A DNA stretch of 24,716 nt from CAVQGF01 sp045807945 (GCA_045807945.1 JBJMGI010000049.1:1-24716), one strand, 5' to 3'; positions 6,850 to 14,773 are shown, numbered from the stretch's first letter. The notes: generated by a model from the letters alone, not told the origin. Translations and numbers: made by a program.

Positions 6850-6879
6850 AATATATTCCTATATAGGAATATATGTCAA
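6850..6879 (-). promoter_or_regulatory. arsR-operon promoter with perfect 24-bp palindrome
   Basis: Reading on the minus strand, TTGACA (6879-6874), an 18-nt spacer and TATATT (6855-6850) form a near-consensus sigma70 promoter. Six bases after the -10 box comes the ATG at 6843, so the expected transcript starts at or next to the start codon (leaderless). Positions 6851-6874 are a perfect 24-bp palindrome, ATATATTCCTAT followed by its reverse complement, filling the spacer and the -10 box. A bound ArsR dimer would exclude RNA polymerase. The assignment to this ArsR protein is inferred from position. Confidence 0.75.
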
Positions 6880-6914
6880 GCCCCTTTCTTGCAAATTTTT
6901 TGGCGTCATCCTGA

Positions 6915-6961
6915 GCTCGGGTGGGCCCCATCTGGTTTCTCCAAGTTGGGGAAACCCGAGC
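6915..6961. repeat. nested imperfect hairpin, possible dispersed repeat
   Basis: GCTCGGGT (6915-6922) and ACCCGAGC (6954-6961) pair perfectly over 8 bp. Inside them CCCCA (6926-6930) pairs with TGGGG (6947-6951). The flanking sequence GTCATCCTGAGC ... GAAGTATCTTGGG resembles a dispersed intergenic sequence I associate with Acidobacteria, but no second copy is in this window to prove it. It lies in the 209-base gap (6844-7052) between divergent arsR and the zinc-finger gene; apart from the arsR promoter nothing else is recognisable there. Confidence 0.4.
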
Positions 6962-7052
6962 GAAGTATCTTGGGTTTGTCGCAAACAGCGAAACGCGTCA
7001 AGAGCATAGAATCTCTGAATCCGCTGACGCCCCGCGGAATCAAAGAGCTCGC

Positions 7053-7304
7053 ATGGCCTGCAAACACGTTAAAGAAATCAAGAATGTCACCCCGTCGGCA
7101 AAGGGTTGCGAAGATTGCCTGAAGATCGGCGGACAGTGGGTCCACCTTCGGCTGTGCCTTTCCTGCGGGCACGTCGGATGCTGCGACAGCTCGCCCAACC
7201 GCCACGCCACCAAGCATTTTCACGGGACCAAGCACCCCATCGTGAAATCGTTCGAGCCCGGCGAAGACTGGCGCTGGTGCTACGTGGACGAAATCGAGGT
7301 TTGA
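7053..7304 (+). CDS. UBP-type zinc-finger protein
   Basis: An 83-residue protein consisting of one UBP zinc finger (PF02148), a domain that in eukaryotic deubiquitinases binds the ubiquitin C-terminus. Potential zinc ligands are Cys3, His5, Cys19, Cys22, Cys35, Cys38, His40, Cys43, His51, His55, His57 and His61, enough for the three-zinc UBP fold. The RLCLSCGHVGCCDSS and HATKHFHGTKHPIV blocks and the end GEDWRWCYVDE are characteristic. The ATG at 7053 is chosen because the domain begins with MACKHV; the open frame upstream runs through the hairpin repeat. Bacterial stand-alone members are known but their partner is not; this organism need not contain ubiquitin. A 30-nt gap separates it from the aldo/keto reductase gene. 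Confidence 0.9.
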   Translation: MACKHVKEIKNVTPSAKGCEDCLKIGGQWVHLRLCLSCGHVGCCDSSPNRHATKHFHGTKHPIVKSFEPGEDWRWCYVDEIEV

Positions 7305-7334
7305 CCCGATCGCCTGTTCGCACTCCCGCTCTGA

Positions 7335-8165
7335 ATGACTAAACACCCGCAAGCTCCAACATTCATTTACGGCACTGCCTGGAAGGAAGACCGCACCGCG
7401 CAGCTGGTCACGCTGGCACTGCGCGCCGGCTTTCGCGCCTTCGATACTGCAAATCAGCGCAAGCACTACTTCGAGGCAGCGGTGGGCGAGGCTCTCCGCG
7501 ATGCGTTGGCCGGTGGCACCATCAGCCGCAGCGAACTCTTTCTTCAGACCAAGTTCACCTACCGCGATGGCCAGGATCATCGTCTTCCCTACGACCCCGC
7601 TGCGCGCCCCGCCGCGCAGGTCGCGCAGTCGCTCGCCAGCTCGCTCGAGCACCTGCACACGGATCATGTAGACAGTTTCTTGCTGCACGGTCCTTCATCA
7701 CATTTGCAATGGACCGAGACCGATGCTGAAGTCTGGCAAGCGATGATCAACGAACGCGAGCGCGGACGCACACGCCTCATCGGCGTCAGCAACGTTTCCA
7801 TCCAGCACCTTGAGCAGCTGGCGGCAGCGCACAAAGAACTCCCGGCCTTCGTTCAGAATCGCTGTTACGCGCGCTTCGGGTGGGACCGCGACGTGCGCGC
7901 CTTCTGCCGCGAGCACGGCAGCGTCTATCAGGGATTTTCATTGCTCACTGCGAATGTCGAAGTGCTGCGCCATGCCGGCGTGGCACAACTGGCAGCGAGC
8001 AACGGAGTCACGCAGGCTCAGGTCGTCTTCAGCTTCGCGCGGGCCATCGGAATCCTGCCGCTCACCGGAACATCCGATCCCACCCACATGCAGCAGGACC
8101 TCGCCAGCTTGCAGCTCACGCTCGCCGCCGACACGGTTCGCATCATCGAATCCATCGCAGGATAA
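7335..8165 (+). CDS. aldo/keto reductase
   Basis: A 276-residue NADPH-dependent carbonyl reductase of the AKR superfamily, a cytoplasmic (beta/alpha)8 barrel. The catalytic tetrad is Asp37 (FDTAN), Tyr45 (KHYFE), Lys73 (QTKFT) and His118 (LLHGPS). The Asp-Tyr spacing of 8 is longer than the usual 5, because of the NQRKH stretch. Later landmarks are IGVSNVSIQHLEQL (about 155-170), FVQNRCYARFGW and the cofactor segment LPLTGTSDPTHMQQDLAS near the C-terminus. The substrate is unknown. No clear Shine-Dalgarno precedes the ATG, which lies 30 nt after the zinc-finger gene, so the two may be cotranscribed. Confidence 0.9.
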   Translation: MTKHPQAPTFIYGTAWKEDRTAQLVTLALRAGFRAFDTANQRKHYFEAAVGEALRDALAGGTISRSELFLQTKFTYRDGQDHRLPYDPAARPAAQVAQSLASSLEHLHTDHVDSFLLHGPSSHLQWTETDAEVWQAMINERERGRTRLIGVSNVSIQHLEQLAAAHKELPAFVQNRCYARFGWDRDVRAFCREHGSVYQGFSLLTANVEVLRHAGVAQLAASNGVTQAQVVFSFARAIGILPLTGTSDPTHMQQDLASLQLTLAADTVRIIESIAG

Positions 8166-8234
8166 TTCCTCTTGGGTTGAAAACACGTCCGTAAACGTCC
8201 AGCCTTTGCCCTGGCCCTCCTTTATCGTCAGGCC

Positions 8235-10223
8235 ATGCGCAACACGTTAGCCATACTCTTCGTCGCCGCCGTTTCGTTCACCGCCACCGTCCCGCTGCTC
8301 GCACAAGATGCTCGCGAAGCGATGGACACTTCCATAAAGCCCGGTGACGATTTCTACCGCTACGCCAATGGTGGCTGGCTGCGGAGCGCAACCATCCCCG
8401 CCGGCGAGAAAAGCTATGACGACCGCACCGTTTTGCGCGACCGCACCAGTCAGCGCGTTCGCAGCCTGATGCAGCAGGCAGCCGCGTCGGGCAGCTCCCA
8501 CGGGAGCCTCGCGCAAAAAGTCGGCGACTACTACGCGAGCTTCCTCGATCAACAAAGTATTCAGACCAAGGGCTTCGCACCTCTGGCAAGCGATCTGTCC
8601 AGGATCGCCGGCATCGCGGATGAAAAATCTTTGTCCGCTTATCTCGGCTCTACCTTAAATACCGAGATTGATGGGCTCATCAACAATGCCGACCACGTTT
8701 TTGGTCTTTTTGTGAATCAAGGCTTCGCTGATTCGAAACGCAACTACCCGCACATCCTGCAAGGCGGCTTGGGATTGCCCGATCGCGAAACCTATCTCGA
8801 CACTTCGACGAAGGCGGCGGGCGCTCGCGCGCAATACCGGGAGCACATTGCGACACTCTTGAAGCTTGCCGGCGTAACCGATCCCGAGGGGCGGGCAGCT
8901 CGTGTACTGGAACTTGAGGTTGCCATCGCGCGCTCCCACGCTCCCGACTCCGACGCCGCGGATGTCTTCAAGCAGAACAATCCATGGAAGCGCGGCGACT
9001 TCGCCGTGAAGGCCCCCGGCATCGATTGGGATTCATACTTCAAAGCTGCCGGGATTTCCGACCAGTCAGACTTCATCATCTGGCAGCCGACGGCGGTCAC
9101 CGGCACATGCGCGCTGGTGAAGAGCGCAGCGCTGGAAGATTGGAAGGACTATCTCCGCTTCCATCTCGTCGACCATTACGCGAGCGTTTTGCCCACGGGC
9201 GCGGCGCCCGGAGAAGCACAAGCGCGAGAGAAGGCCGCGATCGCCGCGACGAACGGCGCCTTGGACCAGGCAGTCGGGCAGCTTTACACCGCACGCTACT
9301 TCCCGCCTCAGGCGAAAGCGAACGCACAGGCGATGGCCAAGGATTTGATCACCGCCTATCGCGGACGCATCGCGAAGCTCACGTGGATGTCCCCTGAAAC
9401 CAAGAAGAAGGCGCTGGCGAAGCTCGCGGCATTCACACTCGGAATCGGTTATCCCGACAAGTGGCTCGACTATTCGTCTTTCGATGTCGTTCGCGGCGAC
9501 GCCTTCGGCAACATGCAACGCGCCGAGGCTTTCAATCGCTCACTGAATATTGCGCAGCTGAACCAGCCGGCCGATCCCAATGAGTGGCGCATCGAGGCTC
9601 AGAGGGTGGCCGCCATCATTATGTTCACGCCGAATTCGGAATTCTTCTCTGCCGGCCTTCTGCAGCCGCCATTCTTCGACCCGGATGGCGACAGCGCCGC
9701 CAATTACGGCTCCGCCGGCGCCGGCATGGCGCACGAGATCAGCCACAGCTTCGACGAGCTCGGGAACATCTACGACGCCGAAGGCCGTCTCGATAAATGG
9801 TGGACCGCGGAAGACTTATCCCGCTATCACGCGGCATCCGCGAAATTGGTGGAGCAATTCAATTACTACTGTCCCTTTGCGGATGCTTGCGTCAACGGGA
9901 AACAGGTCTTGGGAGAGAACATCGCAGACACGGCAGGATTGCTCGTCGCGCACGACGCCTATCTTCTCTCCCTAAAAGGTAAGCACGACGTTGTCATCGG
10001 CGGACTCACCGGCGAGCAGCGCTTTTTCATTGCCTTCGCGCAACGGTGGCGCAAGCTTCAGGACGACGCCGCGCTGCGCTCGCAGCTCGCCACCGACACC
10101 CATGCACCCGGCGAGTATCGCAGTGACACGGTTCGCAACGTCGATGCCTGGTACAAAGCCTTCAACGTCACGCCTGCCGACAAGCTGTACGTGAAACCGG
10201 AAGACAGGGTCCGCATCTGGTGA
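8235..10223 (+). CDS. M13 family zinc metallopeptidase (neprilysin/PepO-like), secreted
   Basis: A 662-residue exported endopeptidase-like protein with signal peptide MRNTLAILFVAAVSFTATVP (cleavage near LLAQ). The mature N-terminus has the M13 entry motif KPGDDFYRYANGGWL. The zinc site is HEISH at 500-504, with the third ligand Glu561 and Asp565 in ENIAD. The protein ends VRIW as relatives do, though the usual Cys of C-x-x-W is Arg-Val here. The family's substrate-binding NAYY motif is replaced: the aligned stretch, residues 461-470, reads IIMFTPNSEF and is two residues shorter, while the following LLQPPFFDP is normal. This may alter specificity or remove activity. Family members cut short peptides outside the cytoplasm. 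Length is normal for the family. Confidence 0.93.
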   Translation: MRNTLAILFVAAVSFTATVPLLAQDAREAMDTSIKPGDDFYRYANGGWLRSATIPAGEKSYDDRTVLRDRTSQRVRSLMQQAAASGSSHGSLAQKVGDYYASFLDQQSIQTKGFAPLASDLSRIAGIADEKSLSAYLGSTLNTEIDGLINNADHVFGLFVNQGFADSKRNYPHILQGGLGLPDRETYLDTSTKAAGARAQYREHIATLLKLAGVTDPEGRAARVLELEVAIARSHAPDSDAADVFKQNNPWKRGDFAVKAPGIDWDSYFKAAGISDQSDFIIWQPTAVTGTCALVKSAALEDWKDYLRFHLVDHYASVLPTGAAPGEAQAREKAAIAATNGALDQAVGQLYTARYFPPQAKANAQAMAKDLITAYRGRIAKLTWMSPETKKKALAKLAAFTLGIGYPDKWLDYSSFDVVRGDAFGNMQRAEAFNRSLNIAQLNQPADPNEWRIEAQRVAAIIMFTPNSEFFSAGLLQPPFFDPDGDSAANYGSAGAGMAHEISHSFDELGNIYDAEGRLDKWWTAEDLSRYHAASAKLVEQFNYYCPFADACVNGKQVLGENIADTAGLLVAHDAYLLSLKGKHDVVIGGLTGEQRFFIAFAQRWRKLQDDAALRSQLATDTHAPGEYRSDTVRNVDAWYKAFNVTPADKLYVKPEDRVRIW

Positions 10224-10288
10224 GGGTATTGGGAATTTAAACTGTTGCGCTTGCGATACAGCGTCCATGCGCGGCTGGTCACATCGAT

Positions 10289-10525
10289 TCATGACCCGGG
10301 CGGAAACGGTTGTCGCACAATTTGAATGATAGAAAGAATTGTCTTCCAGTTCCGTGTGATCGCTGGAGCCCCGAACAACTTGTCGATTTGCCCTAGGTAG
10401 CCGATCGTCTTCATGTCCCGCCGGTACAGGCCGAAGACGAATCGCTTATGCAACCATTCCGGGAACTGGGAATAGCAGGAAAGAATTCGTGCTCGTACCG
10501 GAAGGTACGTCGCGCATCTGGTGAA
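10289..10525 (-). pseudogene. decayed coding remnant, family unknown
   Basis: The minus-strand frame from 10525 to TGA at 10289-10291 is open for 78 codons and reads like real protein in its second half: QFPEWLHKRFVFGLYRRD, then MKTIGYLGQIDKLFG, then APAITRNWKTILSIIQIV. There is no plausible start codon or Shine-Dalgarno before the protein-like part; the only ATG is internal. The frame is in phase with the upstream secreted gene and directly follows its TAG at 10526-10528. It could be the decayed 3' end of a lost gene or, less likely, a readthrough extension. I cannot name the family. The gap 10224-10525 holds nothing else apart from a partial repeat of the M13 gene's end. Confidence 0.45.
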
Positions 10526-11251
10526 CTATTTGATCGCCACCGCCAACGTATCGCGGTGAAGTGAGATGAGCGTGCGCAGGTACGGACCGATCTGTGCGTT
10601 GGACTCAAAACCCGCCGCCTTCGCCGCGGCTTGCGCATCAGCCGGTGGAAGGTCGCTGCCCTCAGCGTAGTGCTTCAGGTTGCGGTAACAGCCCACAGTG
10701 AACACGTCCCACGCGGCACCCTGGTCGCGCACGAACACAACGTTCTCGGGCAGCTTCATTACGTGCGAAAACCTGTTCTCCATCACCCGTTGCTGGAACA
10801 GTTCTTCGTGTTTGCCGGGCAGCGCCTGGAACATCTCCACGTGAAACAAACCAGCGCCGTCACATGACTTGTGCAACGCCTCGAGTGGCGGGCCGTGGAC
10901 GAAGACGTCTTCCTGCCATGCGATGTCTTGTTGCAACGCCTGCCGAAATTCCTGATGCAGCTTCTCTCGCTTCGCCGCGCGCTCCGGCCGGTAGTAGTCG
11001 GCGTAAGTGCCTACAGGAGAAATGATGAGCAGGTCCCAACGATCCCCCTGGCTATGCCGCATCCACACGGGCGCCGGATCCTCCGCCGATTTCTGTGATT
11101 CGGTAGCAATCTTCTTCTCCAAGTCGATCAGCTCCAGCAACTTTCCCGGAGCAGCCTGGATCAGGGTCGCCTTGTAAAGGATTCCATCCTCTTGCGCGCT
11201 CGCAAGCAGCGAGATCGCGCACATCGTCACTACCCAGCATAACTTTCGCAT
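10526..11251 (-). CDS. secreted tandem ABM-like (dimeric alpha-beta barrel) protein
   Basis: A 241-residue exported protein with signal peptide MRKLCWVVTMCAISLLASAQ. The start at 11251 is supported by GAGGG 5 nt upstream; an ATG 14 codons earlier has none. The mature part is an internal duplication. Repeat 1 begins ILYKATLIQAAPGKLLELIDL and contains MRHSQGDRWDLLIISPVGTYADYY. Repeat 2 begins LFHVEMFQALPGKHEELFQQR and contains FVRDQGAAWDVFTVGCYRNLKHYA. Each unit matches the ferredoxin-like ABM/NIPSNAP-like pattern, with a strand, PGK turn, helix, then QG-x-x-WD strand. The two units may form an intramolecular barrel in the periplasm. No catalytic role is known; fold assignment is by pattern. 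An open in-frame remnant follows its stop. Confidence 0.8.
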   Translation of the reverse strand: MRKLCWVVTMCAISLLASAQEDGILYKATLIQAAPGKLLELIDLEKKIATESQKSAEDPAPVWMRHSQGDRWDLLIISPVGTYADYYRPERAAKREKLHQEFRQALQQDIAWQEDVFVHGPPLEALHKSCDGAGLFHVEMFQALPGKHEELFQQRVMENRFSHVMKLPENVVFVRDQGAAWDVFTVGCYRNLKHYAEGSDLPPADAQAAAKAAGFESNAQIGPYLRTLISLHRDTLAVAIK

Positions 11252-11409
11252 TCTTGCCCTCAGAGTGGACGCCGCAGGATCACGTGCGACCATACTCCTC
11301 GGAATCTTCCTTGCACACAGAAAAATTAGCGCGAAAATTTGCGCCCCAGAATACGGTCGCTGCCGTCGCTTGAAGGATAGACTGCAAGAACTGCTGCCTA
11401 TACGAGCTG

Positions 11410-13482
11410 CTACATTGAAAAGACGGGATCACCTTCCAAAACTTTACTTGTCAGTTTGGGTGTCTCGCCCTTTCGCCATAATTTCGCAAGATGAGTGACG
11501 CGATACCGCAGCGGTCCTCCATCAGGTCGGTCGGAACGCTCGGTCGGCCGAGGTATACACACAAACTCCGTCTCCAATTCTTGCGGTGCGACGAGGACAA
11601 CCGCGTAGCCGTGACCACCCATATCAACAAATTCCACATGCGGCGCGAGATCAGGATTGGTTAGCTGGCGCGCCTTGGCGATGTCTCCCGTCTTTGCATA
11701 TTCAAGACAGGAGCGAACGCCACGCTTCGCCAGCATGTTGATGGTGGGCTGAGGAGTCTTGTCCTCGGGTCCTTGTCCCAGGAATAAGGGCCGAAGGGGA
11801 TCCTTCTTGGATAGTTTGTGCTCGAGAGCTTCAACAGTGGCTGGAGTTGAGATCGAACCTCCCACGAACGCCACGCCAACTGGCTCGAAAGCGCGAGGCG
11901 GGAGAGCCTTCGATGCCAACCCCGCCCAGAAGCTGTGACGGTCTCCGGCAACCGTGGCAAATCCAGTAATGCCTTGATCGCGAACGAAGTCATAGATCTC
12001 TCCGCGCTCGCTCGGTGCGCTGGCGATGTCTCCGCCTGCCATTTGTGCGTATCCTGCTCCCGGCCAAGGTGATGTTAAGCCGGCCGGCAGGTTCTGCGGA
12101 TCAGCTCGCATGTCCAAGGTCGCCGTAGTGCTGCCCCAAATCTTCCAGGTCGCTTGCGAGCTTCGCAATTTTTCCAAAAACCAGGCTTTTTGTTCTGCGC
12201 CGAGAATAGTTTGTGGTGGGCTGTTTTTGCGGGGATTCGGAATCTCAGCTTTGCCGAAGCGCAGCACATCCGGCGGCTTACCCGAATTATAGCTACGCCC
12301 CGCGTCCAGAATTTCCACGAATTCTTCAGCGAAAAATTGACCAAAATCGCTGTTACTCAATGCATCCATGCTGGGATCGCCGGTTGGATCCTCGGAGCGA
12401 TAACTGCGTTCGTCGGTAATGATCAAGTCAAGGTTTCGTCCCCACCGTAGCGAACGATAACCTTTGAGGCTGTTGATCGCAGTCAGATTGTTCGGCTCCT
12501 GCCCAAGCCCATGATCGTCAAACACCGTGACCGGTGTATCGGAAACTTTGGGTGCGTGGAATTCTTCAAGTGACGTGCTGCTCGGTCGAGCCATGCGTGC
12601 CGGCTGATACTCGAAGAACGCTTGATTGGCAGCTACCTTGAGCGTTTGCCCGGGGCGCGTCTTGCCGTTGAAGACCTGCATTCCTTGCCAGCCCTGCCAA
12701 CTGTACTCATGGTTGTCCCATATAGGGACGAAGGGCCATCGCGCGCGTGCATCCTGCAGGTCTGGATCGTGTAGATAAGCCTTGTATATGGCGCGATAAT
12801 CCTCGAGCGTTGTCGGAATGTGAAAGTCTTCGATCTTTTCACCGTGCGCGTAGCGAACTATCTCGCGAACGCGCCGGTCGTAATAGGTTGACCTCTCTTC
12901 GGGATACCAAACCAGCTCGTAGAAAAAGTCACCGAGATGCAGCACAAATGCCAATCTGTCTTGTTCGCTGGCACGCTCATCGTCAAAGATCATGCGGCGA
13001 TAAGCGTTCAATGCTCCAAAGTTAGCGTTCTGGCAGCTTACGAAAGCGAAGCGGGCGGGTCGCGGGTCATCGTCTGCAGGCGCGGTGAGCGTCCGGCCGA
13101 TGCGGCTACCCAGGCCTTCAGAGTCGGTAAAGCGGTACCAGTAAACGTGTGCCGGTTTCAATCCTCCAACCAATACACGGCACGTCCAGTCTGAAGCTTC
13201 GGAGATCGGTGCGACTTTGGTTGCAATGACCCTTCGAAACGATTCGTCCTCAGCAACTTCTAAAGTCAGTTTCCGCACAGGATCGGCCGACACCTGCGCC
13301 CGTCGCGTCCACAGCAAGACGCTGTTGCTGTCCGGGTCTCCCGAGGCGACGCCCTCCGGATACAGATCACGCCGCTCGTGCCACGCAAGACTAGATAACT
13401 TTGAGAACGGGCTGCCCCATGCAGCGGAGGCGCCAAAGAGTACAGCCATCTCCAAAAAAGCGCGGCGAGTTATCGTGGACAT
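11410..13482 (-). CDS. phoD: alkaline phosphatase D (PhoD family), Tat-exported
   Basis: A 690-residue phosphodiesterase/alkaline phosphatase. The N-terminus TRRAFLEMAVLFGASAAWG is a twin-arginine signal. A PhoD N-terminal Ig-like domain follows (YPEGVASGDPDSNSVLLWTR, about residues 40-135). The metallophosphatase core has VSCQNANFG, LHLGDFFYE, IWDNHEYSWQGW, an ITDERSYRSEDPTGDP segment, WKIWGSTT and AGDRHSFWAG, which supply the metal-binding Asp, Asn and His residues. It acts in the periplasm to release phosphate from organophosphate, probably with Ca and Fe. It is over 100 residues longer than the Bacillus enzyme (583), mostly in inserts after the IWDNHEY region. No pho box was identified. 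The 246-base gap upstream (13483-13728) is AT-rich for this window; I see no clear gene or promoter in it. Confidence 0.93.
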   Translation of the reverse strand: MSTITRRAFLEMAVLFGASAAWGSPFSKLSSLAWHERRDLYPEGVASGDPDSNSVLLWTRRAQVSADPVRKLTLEVAEDESFRRVIATKVAPISEASDWTCRVLVGGLKPAHVYWYRFTDSEGLGSRIGRTLTAPADDDPRPARFAFVSCQNANFGALNAYRRMIFDDERASEQDRLAFVLHLGDFFYELVWYPEERSTYYDRRVREIVRYAHGEKIEDFHIPTTLEDYRAIYKAYLHDPDLQDARARWPFVPIWDNHEYSWQGWQGMQVFNGKTRPGQTLKVAANQAFFEYQPARMARPSSTSLEEFHAPKVSDTPVTVFDDHGLGQEPNNLTAINSLKGYRSLRWGRNLDLIITDERSYRSEDPTGDPSMDALSNSDFGQFFAEEFVEILDAGRSYNSGKPPDVLRFGKAEIPNPRKNSPPQTILGAEQKAWFLEKLRSSQATWKIWGSTTATLDMRADPQNLPAGLTSPWPGAGYAQMAGGDIASAPSERGEIYDFVRDQGITGFATVAGDRHSFWAGLASKALPPRAFEPVGVAFVGGSISTPATVEALEHKLSKKDPLRPLFLGQGPEDKTPQPTINMLAKRGVRSCLEYAKTGDIAKARQLTNPDLAPHVEFVDMGGHGYAVVLVAPQELETEFVCIPRPTERSDRPDGGPLRYRVTHLAKLWRKGETPKLTSKVLEGDPVFSM

Positions 13483-13728
13483 AGATTTCCCATGTAGCTC
13501 CTGAGTGGTGTTTGGACGATAGAGCCCGTCGTTTGGGTAGCACGTTCCGTCCCTGTTCGGATACGCTTTAAACCTTATTTTGAATATTTGGTGACAGGGA
13601 AATCAGGGATTTTGTCGAGAGTATCGCTATAAAACGAAATTTACCCCAAACCAGCCGAACCTGATCATGGGTGTGGGTGTTGAGGGCTGGATAAAAGGAA
13701 CAACCCAAACGAGTCACCAAGCGAAACA

Positions 13729-14155
13729 TTATTCCGGCGTTTGGCGCCGGAGGAAGCGGCCGTCACTCTTTACTTCCCAGGCTTTGCCTTCGTCGGCTGA
13801 GACAGAATAGATGTGGCGAATAACGCCCGACGACACATTCTGTAGAACATTCCGTGCCAGCAACCGGTTACCTTTGCTGTCGAGAACCCACCCCTTAAAA
13901 CGCATGGCGCCATCAAGGTAGGAGCCTTCGAAATCGTTGGAGGAATTGGAATCATCGTTCCATACCATGCGCCAAGCGTGCCGGTTCGCATCGTAAGAAG
14001 ACATGCTCATCCCCGCGGATTTGGGGCTGGTCCAACGCTCGACGATCACACACCCTTCGTACTCGCGCGTATTATGCAGTTCTCCTCGCGGCGGCGCGGT
14101 TGGCTGGTCCCACGGAGTTGCGTCGAACGTGCCGACCCAGAAATCAAGTGTGTGA
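13729..14155 (-). pseudogene. DUF1579-like protein lacking its N-terminus
   Basis: The frame reads through without stop from about VHTLDFWVGTFD (near 14155) to TAA at 13729. The pattern is that of DUF1579-like proteins: LDFWVGTFD, then REYEGCVIVERWTS, then MSSYDANRHAWRMVW, DGAMRFKG, and SADEGKAWEVKSDGRFLRR. A shorter ORF with ATG at 14049 covers only the later two thirds and would miss the first strand block. Upstream of VHTLDFW the frame turns into non-protein-like sequence (YCCRYPCRD), which is antisense to a different gene fragment. So the signal peptide and first residues are missing, and the gene is truncated rather than small. Function of the family is unknown. It abuts a truncated metallo-beta-lactamase-fold fragment. 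Confidence 0.65.
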
Positions 14156-14658
14156 ACGTCCCGGCAGGGATATCGGCAGCAGTAGCTTCAAAAAGCTTCC
14201 GCACATATCCCATACAGATGTTCGAGCCTCTCACGTTTGGGGAATTCACACTGATAGCTGTGCCTGCGGCTGATGGTTTCAACGAGACTCAGGTTTCCTG
14301 GATCGTGACTGCGCGCGGCAAGCGGATCATCCATGGCGGAGACACCATGTGGCACGGTGGATTTTGGCAACTTGGAAATTCCTATGGCCCATTCGATGCT
14401 GCCTTCTTGCCGATCAACGGAGCGAAGCTGAAGAGTGTGGAGCCCTTCAGCGACATCGAAGCCACCATGACGCCGAAGCAAGCAGTGGCCGCGGCGATCG
14501 TGTTGCGCGCGAGGACACTCGTGCCGATCCACTATGGATTCAACGATCCTGAGAGTTATCTTGAACACCCCAACGCCGTAGCCGAGTTCGAGGAATCCGC
14601 CCATTCGCGGCAGCAGGCCTATCGGTTGATGAAACCGGGTGAAACCATCGAGCTCTAG
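14146..14658 (+). pseudogene. metallo-beta-lactamase-fold hydrolase, C-terminal half only
   Basis: From VNVPAGISAAVASKSF at about 14150 to TAG at 14656-14658 the plus strand encodes the second half of an UlaG-like MBL-fold hydrolase. It has RIIHGGDTMWHGGFW with the metal-ligand Asp, AAFLPINGA, MTPKQAVAAAIVL and the final ligand His in LVPIHYGFND. The N-terminal half with HxHxDH is absent: sequence to the left is the antisense of the DUF1579-like fragment, although the frame happens to stay open to 13978. Without HxHxDH the product cannot bind both metals. The fragment might still be translated from GTG near 14150 or ATG at 14218. This is the right side of a head-to-head junction near 14145-14160. 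Confidence 0.7.
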
Positions 14659-14773
14659 AGTAGAGCAGTGGATTGTTGCGCTTGGGGCTCTTTCCGAACT
14701 CTCGCGGAAATCCATACCTAGAGTGCCTTCGCTCAAACTGAAACAGCACTCAGAACTGTGCCCTGTTGCATTC

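Noticed and set aside
6906..7688. 260-codon minus-strand open frame
   Set aside because: It runs antisense to the zinc-finger and aldo/keto reductase genes, both with full motif sets.
13978..14145. N-terminal part of the 226-codon ORF ending at 14658
   Set aside because: It is the antisense of DUF1579-like coding sequence, not part of the MBL-fold protein.
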